A stretch of DNA of 64,000 nucleotides. Source: Anaerosporobacter mobilis DSM 15930. GTDB taxonomy: Bacteria > Bacillota > Clostridia > Lachnospirales > Lachnospiraceae. Below the pieces are notes generated by a model. It was not told the origin of the DNA, did not search any database, and saw nothing but the letters and a program-made list of their open reading frames with translations. The stretch lies in contig NZ_FRCP01000020.1 in assembly GCF_900142955.1 (NCBI RefSeq), positions 94,718 to 158,717 of the forward strand, read 5' to 3'. Both the position numbers and the translations under genes were made by a program. This document shows positions 36,472 through 45,614 of the stretch, piece after piece. Each line of letters starts with the position of its first letter. Position 1 is the first letter of the stretch.

Positions 36472-37334
36472 TGAGTAAAAAAACCAGATCAATGTCACAA
36501 GCAAAAAAGACAGCTAATTTTTTCTCGTATCTTGTCCTCATCGTTTTATCGGTTATATGGTTAGTACCCATTGTATGGGTTATATTAACTTCATTCCGTG
36601 CTGAGACAGGTACATATACACCTTATTTTTTCCCTAAAGGGTATACACTTGATAATTATAAAAAATTGTTTACAGATACAAACCAATTTTACTTTGCAAA
36701 ATGGTTTGCGAACACTTTCATTGTTGCAGTGTGCTCTTGCTTAATCTCGACATTCTATGTATTAGCTACTTCATATGTAATGTCACGATTAAGATTTAAG
36801 ATGAGAAAACCATTAATGAATGTTGCATTAATTCTCGGTATGTTCCCAGGATTCATGTCAATGATCGCTGTATACTATATCTTAAAGGGTATAGGATTAA
36901 CTCAATCATTAGTGGCATTGGTACTAGTATATTCCGGTGGTGCGGGCCTTGGATTCTATGTCGCTAAGGGATTCTTTGATACCGTACCAAAAGCAATTGA
37001 TGAGGCTGCTTGGATTGACGGAGCAACAAAATGGCAGGTATTTACGAAGTTAACAATACCACTATCAAAATCTATCATTGTATATACTGTATTAACAAGT
37101 TTCATGGGACCATGGTTAGATTATATCTTCGTAAGTGTTATCATGGGTGATAACTATGATAAGTACACAGTAGCACTTGGATTATTCAAGATGTTAGAGA
37201 GAGAGTTTATAACTCAATGGTTTACAAGATATGCGGCTGGTTCTGTTCTTGTATCAATTCCAATCGCAGCATTGTTTATTTGTATGCAGAAGTATTATGT
37301 AGAAGGAGCTACAGGTGGTGCTGTAAAAGGTTAA
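36471..37334 (+). CDS. malG: Maltodextrin ABC importer, permease MalG
   Basis: Six-helix permease of 287 residues that pairs with MalF. The EAA loop is TVPKAIDEAAWIDGATKWQVFTKLTIPL. ATG lies in the TAATG overlap with malF and has GAGGA upstream, so translation is coupled. No ATPase gene (MsmK/MalK type) follows. In Gram-positive bacteria a shared ATPase encoded elsewhere usually serves several sugar importers. Confidence 0.93.
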   Translation: MSKKTRSMSQAKKTANFFSYLVLIVLSVIWLVPIVWVILTSFRAETGTYTPYFFPKGYTLDNYKKLFTDTNQFYFAKWFANTFIVAVCSCLISTFYVLATSYVMSRLRFKMRKPLMNVALILGMFPGFMSMIAVYYILKGIGLTQSLVALVLVYSGGAGLGFYVAKGFFDTVPKAIDEAAWIDGATKWQVFTKLTIPLSKSIIVYTVLTSFMGPWLDYIFVSVIMGDNYDKYTVALGLFKMLEREFITQWFTRYAAGSVLVSIPIAALFICMQKYYVEGATGGAVKG

Positions 37335-37356
37335 GCTTGATAAGATAAGATGCTTT

Positions 37357-37391
37357 AAGGCTGGCAGAGATGAAAGTCTTTTGCCAGCCTT
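37357..37391 (+). terminator. Hairpin after malG
   Basis: AAGGCTGGCA (37357-37366) pairs with TGCCAGCCTT (37382-37391). Only ATATATTTA follows, so it may stop part of the transcripts before the amylase lipoprotein gene. Confidence 0.55.
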
Positions 37392-37434
37392 ATATATTTA
37401 ACACAAAATGCAAGGAGAAGGGGCATAAGTATTT

Positions 37435-39198
37435 ATGAAAAGCAAAAAAATATTGTCAGTGGTGCTTATAATCTGTATGTTAGTATCTAGTAGCTGCTCC
37501 TTAAAGTCTAAGGAGAATGTGACTACTGTAGGAAATGCAAATAGTACAGTAGATAATACAGATAACGATGACGATTCAAAAGCCCAGGGTGATAAGACAG
37601 CAAACGACGATACTTCAGAGGAACAAAGTAAGTACGTAGAATATACATATAATCAAGAGCTTAATGTAATTGATGACATCTATAGAACCTATTATGAGGT
37701 ATTTCTTTATTCCTATTATGATAGTAATGGAGATGGAACAGGAGATATTAATGGATTGATATCTAAGCTAGATTACCTTAATGATGGTGATGATACAACG
37801 GATACGGATCTAGGCGTTAATGGCATATGGTTAATGCCAATTATGCCATCAACAACATATCATAAGTATGATGTAGTTGATTACTATGATGTTGATCCAG
37901 AGTATGGAACCGTAGATGACTTTAAGAACTTGATAGCGGAGTGTGATAAACGTGGAATAAAGGTTATCATTGACTTCGTAATCAATCATACTTCTACGCA
38001 GAATGAATGGTTTAGCTCTGCTGTAAAAAGCTTAGGAATAGAGCCGTGTGGACAAGAAACTTGTACGCATAAGGATCTTTGTAGAGAACATAATCCATAT
38101 TGTAAGTACTATAATTTTGTTGAAGGACTACCTTCTTCGGGAAAGTATTATTCCACGGGACAAGGGGATTGGTATTATGAAGCAGTTTTCTGGGATCAGA
38201 TGCCAGACTTAAATCTGGCCGATACAAACTTAAGATCGAACCTTGAGGATATTATGAAGTATTGGCTTGATATGGGAGTAGGCGGATTCCGTCTTGATGC
38301 AGCAAAAGAATTCTATTCTGGTAACACAGAAAAGAATGTTGAGATATTAAAGTGGGTTACTGACTATGTAAAAGGCGTAAATCCAGATAACTACTTAGTA
38401 GCAGAAGTTTGGGATTCTTTCGGAACTATGTCTCAATACTATGAAAGTGGGATTGATAGTCTTTTTGACTTCCCATTTGCTCAAGAGCAAGGTAAAATCG
38501 TTACAACATTAAATTACACAGGTGATAACAACTCTGGTAGTAGTTTTGGTAGAGCAATGGTAACGGTACAAGATAAATTCAAATCATTCAATGAGAATGC
38601 AATTGATGCTTCCTTTTTTACCAATCATGATACAGCTAGAGCAGCAGGGTACTTTAATTATGACGAAGACAAGATTAAAATGGCAGCAGGAATGAACCTG
38701 ATGATGGCTGGTAATAGCTTTATCTATTATGGAGAAGAGCTTGGAATGAGCGGCAGTGGACGAGATGAGAATAAACGTGCACCGATGTACTGGTCAACTA
38801 CAGAACAGACAGGAATGACATTAGGACCACAGGAGATGGAAGCAGTAACGCATAATTTTGGTACGTATGAGGATCAGGTTAATGATCCTATGTCAATCTA
38901 TAATTATTATAAACGTGCGGTACGTCTTAGAAATGAAAACCCTGAGATAGCAAGGGGAACAACGAAGGTTATTGATACTCTGAATCAAGGAGAGATTGCT
39001 GCGATTACAAGAACCTATGAAGATAGTAGTGTTGCAATTGTATATAACATTTCGGAAGAAGAAGTGCAAGTAAAGTTGACAGATACAGACATGAATATAG
39101 AAGCCATTCGTGGATACTTATCTACCAATGGAGCTGCTGTTACGCTTAAAGGCGATGTATTAACAATGCCGCCTTATTCCATAGTTGTATTGAAATAA
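37435..39198 (+). CDS. Surface-anchored alpha-amylase family lipoprotein (GH13)
   Basis: A 587-residue enzyme on the outer face of the membrane. The signal peptide ends in VSSSCS (lipobox Cys near residue 21), followed by an Asn/Asp/Thr-rich linker. GH13 regions are VIIDFVINHTSTQNEWF, GGFRLDAAKEF with the nucleophile Asp, VAEVWDSF with the acid/base Glu, and FFTNHDTARA. A cysteine-containing insert (CGQETCTHKDLCREHNPYC) follows region I and may form disulfides or bind metal. An Asp-rich stretch (YYDSNGDGTGDINGLI) is a calcium-site feature common in this family. It probably cuts long maltodextrins before uptake by MalEFG. Confidence 0.92.
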   Translation: MKSKKILSVVLIICMLVSSSCSLKSKENVTTVGNANSTVDNTDNDDDSKAQGDKTANDDTSEEQSKYVEYTYNQELNVIDDIYRTYYEVFLYSYYDSNGDGTGDINGLISKLDYLNDGDDTTDTDLGVNGIWLMPIMPSTTYHKYDVVDYYDVDPEYGTVDDFKNLIAECDKRGIKVIIDFVINHTSTQNEWFSSAVKSLGIEPCGQETCTHKDLCREHNPYCKYYNFVEGLPSSGKYYSTGQGDWYYEAVFWDQMPDLNLADTNLRSNLEDIMKYWLDMGVGGFRLDAAKEFYSGNTEKNVEILKWVTDYVKGVNPDNYLVAEVWDSFGTMSQYYESGIDSLFDFPFAQEQGKIVTTLNYTGDNNSGSSFGRAMVTVQDKFKSFNENAIDASFFTNHDTARAAGYFNYDEDKIKMAAGMNLMMAGNSFIYYGEELGMSGSGRDENKRAPMYWSTTEQTGMTLGPQEMEAVTHNFGTYEDQVNDPMSIYNYYKRAVRLRNENPEIARGTTKVIDTLNQGEIAAITRTYEDSSVAIVYNISEEEVQVKLTDTDMNIEAIRGYLSTNGAAVTLKGDVLTMPPYSIVVLK

Positions 39199-39265
39199 TT
39201 GATATTTTTATAAGTCGCTATTCTTGGGGCAAAATTGTCTCTTTGAATAAAATATGTATGCTAAG

Positions 39266-39297
39266 AAAGAACCTTGGGCACATGTCCAAGGTTCTTT
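39266..39297. terminator. Bidirectional terminator between amylase lipoprotein and yaaL
   Basis: AAAGAACCTTGG (39266-39277) pairs with CCAAGGTTCTTT (39286-39297). It separates two convergent genes. Confidence 0.75.
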
Positions 39298-39306
39298 CGA
39301 GTTTAT

Positions 39307-39537
39307 TTATATAATTTGTTCTGTCATGTCTTCGTCTGATAATAGCTTTGCTTGTTTAAGCAAATACTTGTACCTCTTTTGTACGGCATTTACTTCATAG
39401 ATGTAGCAATCTATCAAATCAGGGTCAACAACATTCTCAAAATTAGAATAGGCGGATTCTAATGCTAATTTTGCTTTACTAATCTCAAGAAGCAGCAACT
39501 CTTCTTCTTTTCGTCTGAATTTCGATTTCTTTTTCAA
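39307..39537 (-). CDS. yaaL: YaaL-family protein (DUF2508)
   Basis: A 76-residue helical cytoplasmic protein. The pattern LALESAYSNFENVVDPDLIDCYIYEVNA followed by KRYKYLLKQAK matches YaaL. In Bacillus, yaaL lies beside bofA; here the two are divergent neighbours, which supports both calls. No biochemical role is established. Confidence 0.8.
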   Translation of the reverse strand: MKKKSKFRRKEEELLLLEISKAKLALESAYSNFENVVDPDLIDCYIYEVNAVQKRYKYLLKQAKLLSDEDMTEQII

Positions 39538-39694
39538 CTTTTACACCTACCTTTAAGGGACATGATAAATGAGTAAATTACTACTCTATATAGTATAGTA
39601 TTTTAATTGTAATTTTATACTAATTATTTGAATAAATTTGGAAAAAATCAATATATTTAGTTAGGAGGACTTGTTTTGAATATTGGAGGTAGAT

Positions 39695-39970
39695 ATGGGA
39701 GGAATTACATATATAATTATAATAGGCGTCTGTTTAGTAGTTGTAGTATTAGCCATTATCTTTAAAAAGATGGAGTGGCTTGTTAACTTTGCATTTCGTG
39801 CTTTGTTAGGTGTAGTTTTGTTATACTGTATTAATAGTGTGCTAGTGAACTTTGGAGTAAAGCAAGTACCAGGAATCAACGAGATCAATATAGCATCTAT
39901 AGGTTTGCTAGGTATGCCAGGTGTACTAATGTTATATGCTATCATGATTTATTATAATGTTAGGGGCTAG
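39695..39970 (+). CDS. bofA: BofA-like pro-sigma-K processing regulator
   Basis: A 91-residue membrane protein with about three hydrophobic helices. ATG at 39695 has GGAGGT directly upstream. FRALLGVVLLYCINSVL and the late GLLGMPGVLMLYAIMIYY segments are BofA signatures. In Bacillus, BofA holds the SpoIVFB protease inactive until pro-sigma-K is to be cut in the mother cell. The presence of SpoIVF partners cannot be checked here. Confidence 0.82.
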   Translation: MGGITYIIIIGVCLVVVVLAIIFKKMEWLVNFAFRALLGVVLLYCINSVLVNFGVKQVPGINEINIASIGLLGMPGVLMLYAIMIYYNVRG

Positions 39971-39985
39971 GCAAAGGGCATAGAG

Positions 39986-40025
39986 GTAGGTCGACGAATC
40001 GTTCAGATTGGATACGTCGACCTAC
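39986..40025 (+). terminator. Hairpin between bofA and the Tad promoter
   Basis: GTAGGTCGACG (39986-39996) pairs perfectly with CGTCGACCTAC (40015-40025). There is no clear U-tract, so its strength as a terminator is uncertain. Confidence 0.55.
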
Positions 40026-40121
40026 GAACGTCTATGTATAGGTGGTTTATTGATAGGAGTATGCGAATATTTTGTTATTAAAATGTTAGAATTACAACAA
40101 GAAAAAAATTACAAATAATAG

Positions 40122-40150
40122 TTGACAAACCAAGAAATAAAAGGTAATAT
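40122..40150 (+). promoter_or_regulatory. Promoter of the Tad pilus operon
   Basis: TTGACA (40122-40127), 17 bp, TAATAT (40145-40150). The start should lie near 40157. This means that codons upstream of about 40157 cannot belong to the first gene, which bears on its start site. Confidence 0.75.
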
Positions 40151-40202
40151 ATGGAACATAGAGATGCGTATAGGGGACTACCATGGAGGTGGTCATCGTA
40201 TC

Positions 40203-40733
40203 ATTAAATCTACAGTTCTTATTATTCTATTAGTACTTGCTACCGTGTCTGATTTTAAGACATATCGAATCCCAAACAAACTAATTCTAAGTGGTTTGGT
40301 TATCAGTTTTTACTTCCAATTTCTTGAAGGATCTTTTTTATCCGTATTATATAGTTTAGGTATTTTGTTATTAATCTGTATAGTTTTTTTACCAATCTAT
40401 TATATTCGCGCTATTGGTGCAGGTGATATTAAGCTTTTTGCTATGATTAGTTGTTTTGTTGGTATGAAACAAGGGATACAAGTAATTATCGTGGCATTCA
40501 TAATAGGTGGTGTTTTTTCTATAGTTAAATTATTCTATTATCATATCTTTCGTTCTCAATTGCAGTCTCTTGCAGAGTATATTACCCAAACGTATTACCT
40601 AAAAAAAATTGTTCCCTATAGCAGTATCTCAAGTAAGAAGAAAAATGTAATTCATTTTTCATTTCCTATTTTATTAAGCACAATTCTATTAATTGGAGGT
40701 GATTTTATATCATTAAATGTTTTGTTATTCTAG
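40203..40733 (+). CDS. Prepilin peptidase (A24 family), Tad locus, ATT start
   Basis: Membrane aspartic protease of about 176 residues that should cleave the Flp-type prepilin. The two catalytic Asp motifs are SDFKTYRIPN (about residues 16-25) and GAGDIK near 76. From ATT at 40203 the protein begins MKSTVLIILLVLATV, an ideal first helix right before the first motif. GGAGGTG lies 11 bases upstream. Starting earlier would put the promoter inside the gene or use an ATG at 40164 without ribosome site, adding an odd GGGH-rich N terminus. The family is firm; the start is inferred. Confidence 0.85.
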   Translation: MKSTVLIILLVLATVSDFKTYRIPNKLILSGLVISFYFQFLEGSFLSVLYSLGILLLICIVFLPIYYIRAIGAGDIKLFAMISCFVGMKQGIQVIIVAFIIGGVFSIVKLFYYHIFRSQLQSLAEYITQTYYLKKIVPYSSISSKKKNVIHFSFPILLSTILLIGGDFISLNVLLF

Positions 40734-41701
40734 ATAATGATGTCAATTATGCAACGGCATTATCTACGTATATAAGAACTAATAGGGCAGATATCAGCAC
40801 AATTCAAGTCTTTACGGATGTTCAGATGTTCCTTGTATATATTCGTAAAAACAGGATTAGCCTTGCTATTGTAGGTCAATCAGTCAGTTCCTTGGTGAAA
40901 GAAGATCTTATTAAGGTGGAGATCCCTACTATTGAGCTTGTTGAAGAGATAGATAATGCGAATGGGCTAGATATGATTTATAGATATCAGTCTGCAAAGA
41001 ATATACTCCATAGCATTAATAGTAGATTAATAGCAGGTGGTCAGAATCAACAGGAGAAAAGAAAGTCAGAATTAGATAACCAGATTATAAGTATATTATC
41101 ACCTACAGGTTCTATTAGTACAGCTACTATCACTTTGGCAATTGCTAGGTATATAAGTAAAGAAGAGAGAACTTTATATATGAATCTCAATCCATTTTGT
41201 TGTTTAGAAAAGATTCTATGGACAGAGCACAAAAAGGGATTAAGTGATATTCTATATTATTATCGACAAGGAGAAATTCTAGTTCTTGATACACAACAGA
41301 CCTATAGAATGGTAGGAAATATACTATATATTCCGCAAGTTGATCATTACTCGGATGTATTCTCTATGGAGACTAAGGACATCAATCAAATAATTGATGA
41401 GGCAAAAGATAAGTTTAATTGTACGAAAGTGGTTATATGCATGAAACAGATTACTTCGGTAGAGGAGGAGATATTAATTAAGTCAAATGCCATTTATATA
41501 GAGCAGGCTAATGTAGAGCGTTATAATACTGAGAATACAATGTTACTTGATATGCTTACGGCAAAAGGTGTTATTAAAAAAGAGGAAGTTAAGGAATTGC
41601 CGTTTATAGATACCAATCAATTCAATCCTAAGGACTTTCAAGATATTATTTTTAGAGAAAACCAACTGAATATGTACATAGAACCGTTAATAAATAACTA
41701 A
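40712..41701 (+). CDS. tadZ: TadZ/CpaE-like pilus assembly protein, apparent ATT start
   Basis: A receiver-like N-terminal region joined to a degenerate ParA/MinD-type domain, which in Tad systems localises the secretion machinery. The reading frame opens after TGA at 40700-40702 and has no ATG, GTG or TTG until 40826. The preceding codons encode a clear receiver strand (KCFVILDNDVNYATALSTYI), so they are surely translated. GGAGGTG (40696-40702) points to ATC 40709 or ATT 40712. The ATPase-like part has ISILSPTGSISTATITLAIA in the P-loop position but lacks the lysines of an active Walker A. It overlaps the peptidase gene by 22 nt. The final residues end NMYIEPLINN. Confidence 0.78.
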   Translation: MKCFVILDNDVNYATALSTYIRTNRADISTIQVFTDVQMFLVYIRKNRISLAIVGQSVSSLVKEDLIKVEIPTIELVEEIDNANGLDMIYRYQSAKNILHSINSRLIAGGQNQQEKRKSELDNQIISILSPTGSISTATITLAIARYISKEERTLYMNLNPFCCLEKILWTEHKKGLSDILYYYRQGEILVLDTQQTYRMVGNILYIPQVDHYSDVFSMETKDINQIIDEAKDKFNCTKVVICMKQITSVEEEILIKSNAIYIEQANVERYNTENTMLLDMLTAKGVIKKEEVKELPFIDTNQFNPKDFQDIIFRENQLNMYIEPLINN

Positions 41702-41706
41702 CCATG

Positions 41707-41753
41707 TGGATAAGTGCATGGATTTTCGTAAGACCTGTGCATAGGTTTATCCA
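41707..41753 (+). promoter_or_regulatory. Hairpin between tadZ and tadA
   Basis: TGGATAA (41707-41713) pairs with TTATCCA (41747-41753), with TGCA/TGCA inside. There is no U-tract; an mRNA processing or stability element is possible. Confidence 0.45.
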
Positions 41754-41817
41754 ACTCATTATTGATGAAGTATCGCAAGTTTGTTTGTGATAGGAAAGAG
41801 AAAGGCTGAAAGTAAAA

Positions 41818-43113
41818 GTGGAAAAAAGCGAACTTGATGAAGTTAGTACCTTAGTAGAGATAAAAACAAAAATAAAGCAAAATATTATGAAGCAAATTAC
41901 TTCTCAAAGAGAGCTTGCAGATGAGCAGCTAGTGAAATTGATTGATCAAGAGATATTAAGTTTTGGAGAAGTTGAATTTATCACCATTGAGCAAAAGGTA
42001 AGATTAAGAAAGGAACTCTACAATACCTTACGAAGGTTAGATGTGTTACAAGAATTAGTAGAGGATTCTACTGTTACAGAAATTATGATTAATGGTGCTA
42101 AGAATATATTTATTGAGAGAAGAGGAAGAATCACAAAGTGTGATCAGGAATTCGAGTCTGATAGTCGTCTCCAAGATGTCATACAAACGATAGTCTCAGG
42201 AACAAATCGTATTGTTAATGAATCCTCGCCTATCGTTGATGCTAGATTAGAAGATGGGTCCAGAGTCAATGTAGTTTTACCGCCAATTGCGTTAGATGGA
42301 CCGATTCTTACTATTCGTAAATTCCCGGATCAGCCTATTACAATGGAGGGATTGATTGGATTTGGAGCACTAACACCAGAGGTTGCAAACTTCCTTCGTA
42401 CGTTGGTAGAAGCAAAGTACAATATATTTATATCAGGAGGAACTGGATCCGGAAAAACCACATTCCTTAATGCGCTGTCCAATTACATACCAGAGGATGA
42501 ACGAATAATTACAATAGAGGATTCTGCGGAATTACAGATTAGAAGTATCGCCAATCTTGTACGACTAGAATGTAGGAATGCTAATGTGGAAGGTAAGAAT
42601 GCGATTACAATTAGAGATTTAATTAAGTCTAGTCTTCGAATGCGTCCTGACAGAATTGTAGTAGGAGAGATTCGAGACTCTGCGGCAATTGATTTATTAG
42701 CAGCTTACAACACAGGACATGATGGTAGTTTATCTACCGGACATGCCAATTCTGTGAAGGATATGCTTAACCGATTGGAAGCCCTTGTTCTTCAAGGTGT
42801 GGATATGCCAGTTCAAGCAATTAGGAAGCAGATTAGTTCAGCAATTGATATAATCGTTCATCTTGGAAGGTTAAGAGATAAATCAAGGAAGGTTTTAGAG
42901 ATTAGTGAAGTATTAGAAGTTTCAGATGATGAGATTATAGTTAATCCGTTATATCAGTTTATTATGAATGAGGATAGAGATGCGAAAGAAATTGGGAAGC
43001 TGGAAAGATTGAATAATCCATTAATGAATACAGAAAAATTACAGCGAGCGGGGTTACAGGTATTTGAACAAAAGTGTGATAAGAATGATAACGGGGAGTT
43101 GGTTAGTATATGA
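41818..43113 (+). CDS. tadA: Pilus assembly ATPase TadA/CpaF
   Basis: Secretion ATPase of 431 residues that powers Flp pilus assembly. Walker A is GGTGSGKTTFLNAL at about residues 207-220. The Asp box, Walker B (RIVVGEIRDSAAIDLLAAYNTG) and the His box (HDGSLSTGHANS) are complete. An N-terminal helical region (about 1-75) precedes the conserved part. The start is GTG at 41818. The stop overlaps the next gene as ATGA, so TadA and TadB are translationally coupled. Confidence 0.95.
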   Translation: MEKSELDEVSTLVEIKTKIKQNIMKQITSQRELADEQLVKLIDQEILSFGEVEFITIEQKVRLRKELYNTLRRLDVLQELVEDSTVTEIMINGAKNIFIERRGRITKCDQEFESDSRLQDVIQTIVSGTNRIVNESSPIVDARLEDGSRVNVVLPPIALDGPILTIRKFPDQPITMEGLIGFGALTPEVANFLRTLVEAKYNIFISGGTGSGKTTFLNALSNYIPEDERIITIEDSAELQIRSIANLVRLECRNANVEGKNAITIRDLIKSSLRMRPDRIVVGEIRDSAAIDLLAAYNTGHDGSLSTGHANSVKDMLNRLEALVLQGVDMPVQAIRKQISSAIDIIVHLGRLRDKSRKVLEISEVLEVSDDEIIVNPLYQFIMNEDRDAKEIGKLERLNNPLMNTEKLQRAGLQVFEQKCDKNDNGELVSI

Positions 43114-43874
43114 TAAAGGAGAAAGGGTGGAGCCCGGTTGACTATAATGTATATGTTATGAGTATTGAGGAGAAGATTCAATGCTATATCCAAGGAATAA
43201 TTGTAATTGGTGTTGTTTTATGGATTTTCTACCAGAGCATAATAATTATCCTACTATGTAGCCCATTAAGCTACATATACGTTAAGCAACAATGTAAGAA
43301 GAAATGTAGAGAGAGAAAGTGGGAGTTAACCTTACAATTTCGAGAAGGCGTTCAAGCGTTAGTTGCAGCACTAAGCACGGGATATTCCGTCGAGAATGCT
43401 TTTGTGCAGGCTATAAAAGATCTTAAGTTACTGTATATGAATGAAACTATGATTATTCCAGAGTTTGAGTATATCGTGTATCAGATACAGATGAACATGC
43501 CAGTAGAGAATGCGCTGGAGGACTTTGCACAAAGAAGCACAGTGGATGATATTAAGAGTTTATCCGAAGTATTTGCTAGTGCTAAAAGGACAGGTGGTGA
43601 TTTAATTAAGATTCTGCGTTCCACCAGTAGAATGATTGGAGACAAGATCGAAGTAACGAGAGAGATTATTACAATGATGTCCGCCAAAAAGTTTGAAGCA
43701 AACATTATGGGTATAATACCAATAGGAATCATTCTTTATATGAAAATCTCTTCCCCTGGTTTTCTAGATCCATTGTATCATAACATAGTAGGATGGCTTG
43801 TAATGACAATAGCTTTAGTTATATATGTGATAAGTTTTAGTCTAATGAACCGTATACTAGCCATTGAAGTTTAG
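43110..43874 (+). CDS. tadB: Pilus assembly membrane protein TadB
   Basis: A 254-residue inner membrane platform protein of the T2SF type. Two N-terminal helices (IIVIGVVLWIFYQSIIIILLCSP) precede the cytoplasmic helical domain (LVAALSTGYSVENAFVQAIKDL, ASAKRTGGDLIKILRS). Two C-terminal helices follow (ANIMGIIPIGIILYMKI, LVMTIALVIYVISFSLMN). ATG at 43110 overlaps the tadA stop. TadB and TadC together form the pilus platform. Confidence 0.9.
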   Translation: MIKEKGWSPVDYNVYVMSIEEKIQCYIQGIIVIGVVLWIFYQSIIIILLCSPLSYIYVKQQCKKKCRERKWELTLQFREGVQALVAALSTGYSVENAFVQAIKDLKLLYMNETMIIPEFEYIVYQIQMNMPVENALEDFAQRSTVDDIKSLSEVFASAKRTGGDLIKILRSTSRMIGDKIEVTREIITMMSAKKFEANIMGIIPIGIILYMKISSPGFLDPLYHNIVGWLVMTIALVIYVISFSLMNRILAIEV

Positions 43875-43922
43875 ATTTAGGTCGCTAGCGCTAGTAATTA
43901 AGATAGGAAAGGAGGTTTGCTT

Positions 43923-45413
43923 ATTCTTTTAATAAACTCTAGTATTATAATTATTCTTATGGTATTTATCCTAGTAACTTCAAGATACCATAAAGAGGAG
44001 ATTCATAAACTAACAAAGAAGTCAGAGAGCTCGAAGAGTTTGGTATATCTGTATCCGTCTAGTTTATTCATACTACACTTGATATGCCGGCTAAGTATAG
44101 GAAAGAAAATCTATCACAAAGTATATGAATCTATGCAGCGGATCTATGTAAGAGAAGATCCAAAAGTAAGAACAACGCTACATGTATGTAAACTATTTTC
44201 TTCAGTATTATTCTTAATACTATCTATCAATGTGGTATCAATTCTAGCGAGTTTATCTGGGACAAGTCTATTACAAGACTCCTATTATGTTAAGAGGCCC
44301 TATTATGGGGAGGGTGAAACAACAATTACATTAGATGTAGGTGGTGTGAATACTGTGTGGCAGGATGTTGAAGTTAAGCTACAAGAGAGGCACTACACGC
44401 AAAGCGAAAAGATAGATCAAGTTATGGAAAAGGCAATGGAATATCTTGATAAGGTTGTTATAGGAGATAATGTTTCCTATGAACATGTTACGGAGCGGTT
44501 ATCTTTGGTTAGCGAGGTCCCTGGTTTACAGGTCGGTGTTACCTGGGATTTTGACCAGAAAGGAATTGTGAGCGGTGATGGTAGGATAACAATTAGTGAG
44601 GAGTCTGTTGAGGGAACCTTAGTAATGATTACGGCGACACTAAATTATTATGATACAAAGATTCTATATCCAATTAATGTGGTAGTTTATCCAAAAGAAA
44701 AGACTTTTGAGCAGAAGTTTTTCTTGCAATTAGAAGAAGAGATACATAACAGACAAGTAGAAGATCCAGAAAGCGAATATATCGAACTTCCTAAAGAAAT
44801 TGGAGACCAGAAGTTAACGTATTCGGACAACGATGACCAGGATAAATATATTATGAATGTACTTGGAATTGCAGCTGTTATATGTATTTTAGTTAACGGC
44901 TACTCACAACTTGGGAAAGAAAAAAAGAAGAGAGATAGACAGATGGTTATTGACTATCCAGATGTTATTAATAAGTTAGTATTACTTGTGGGGGCAGGTT
45001 TGACCATTAAGAATGCGTGGGGAAAGATATGCCTAGAATATGAGAGCAAATGTGCTAATAAATCACTTAATAAAGCTTCTGACGGGAAACGTTATGTATA
45101 TGAAGAGATGGTGGCTACTTATAATGAAATTCAAAACGGTGTTACGGAGATAGAGGCGTATGATCATTTCGGAAGAAGAGTACAGTTAGTGCCATACATG
45201 AAATTAAGTTCTCTACTTGTACAGAATACGAAAAAGGGTACCGCAGATTTGTTGCAGTTATTAGAATATGAGGCAATACAAGCTTTTGAAGAAAGAAAGG
45301 AAATAGCAAAGAGGCTTGGAGAAGAAGCTGGAACTAAATTATTAGGACCAATGGTCTTGATGCTATTCATTGTACTAGCAATTATTATGATTCCTGCGTT
45401 TATGCAGATGTAG
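43923..45413 (+). CDS. tadC: TadC-like platform protein with an extra exported domain, apparent ATT start
   Basis: A 496-residue protein. The C-terminal part is a T2SF domain (MVIDYPDVINKLVLLVGAGL ... GTADLLQLLEYEAIQAFEER, then LGPMVLMLFIVLAIIMIPAFMQM). The N-terminal part has two membrane helices, about residues 1-18 and 95-115. Between the second helix and a helix near 310 lies a region of about 190 residues rich in beta strands (GEGETTITLDVGGVNTVWQDV, VSEVPGLQVGVTWDFDQKG), presumably outside the membrane. GGAGG (43911-43915) leaves TTG 43917 too close and fits ATT 43923 at seven bases. Confidence 0.82.
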   Translation: MLLINSSIIIILMVFILVTSRYHKEEIHKLTKKSESSKSLVYLYPSSLFILHLICRLSIGKKIYHKVYESMQRIYVREDPKVRTTLHVCKLFSSVLFLILSINVVSILASLSGTSLLQDSYYVKRPYYGEGETTITLDVGGVNTVWQDVEVKLQERHYTQSEKIDQVMEKAMEYLDKVVIGDNVSYEHVTERLSLVSEVPGLQVGVTWDFDQKGIVSGDGRITISEESVEGTLVMITATLNYYDTKILYPINVVVYPKEKTFEQKFFLQLEEEIHNRQVEDPESEYIELPKEIGDQKLTYSDNDDQDKYIMNVLGIAAVICILVNGYSQLGKEKKKRDRQMVIDYPDVINKLVLLVGAGLTIKNAWGKICLEYESKCANKSLNKASDGKRYVYEEMVATYNEIQNGVTEIEAYDHFGRRVQLVPYMKLSSLLVQNTKKGTADLLQLLEYEAIQAFEERKEIAKRLGEEAGTKLLGPMVLMLFIVLAIIMIPAFMQM

Positions 45414-45431
45414 AAGAAAGGTGGATTTAAT

Positions 45432-45614
45432 ATGAAGAATGAAATTACAAACGTAATAAAAGGATTTATAAAAGAGGAAGATGGACTTGGGGTTGTTGAA
45501 CTGGTATTAATAATTATTATATTAATTGCCTTAGTTCTTTTGTTTAAAGATCAGGTAGAAGATTTCATAAGAGGATTATTTGAGAAAGCAGCAACTAAAA
45601 CTGATGACCTATAA
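45432..45614 (+). CDS. flp: Flp-type pilin
   Basis: A 60-residue prepilin, probably the major subunit. The class III signal reads KEEDG, then cleavage, then LGVVELVLIIIILIALVLLF. The mature chain therefore starts with Leu and has Glu at position 5, the hallmark for assembly. The short hydrophilic tail (KDQVEDFIRGLFEKAATKT) is usual for Flp pilins. It lies 18 nt after tadC, with AAAGGTGG upstream, and its end overlaps the next gene. Confidence 0.9.
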   Translation: MKNEITNVIKGFIKEEDGLGVVELVLIIIILIALVLLFKDQVEDFIRGLFEKAATKTDDL

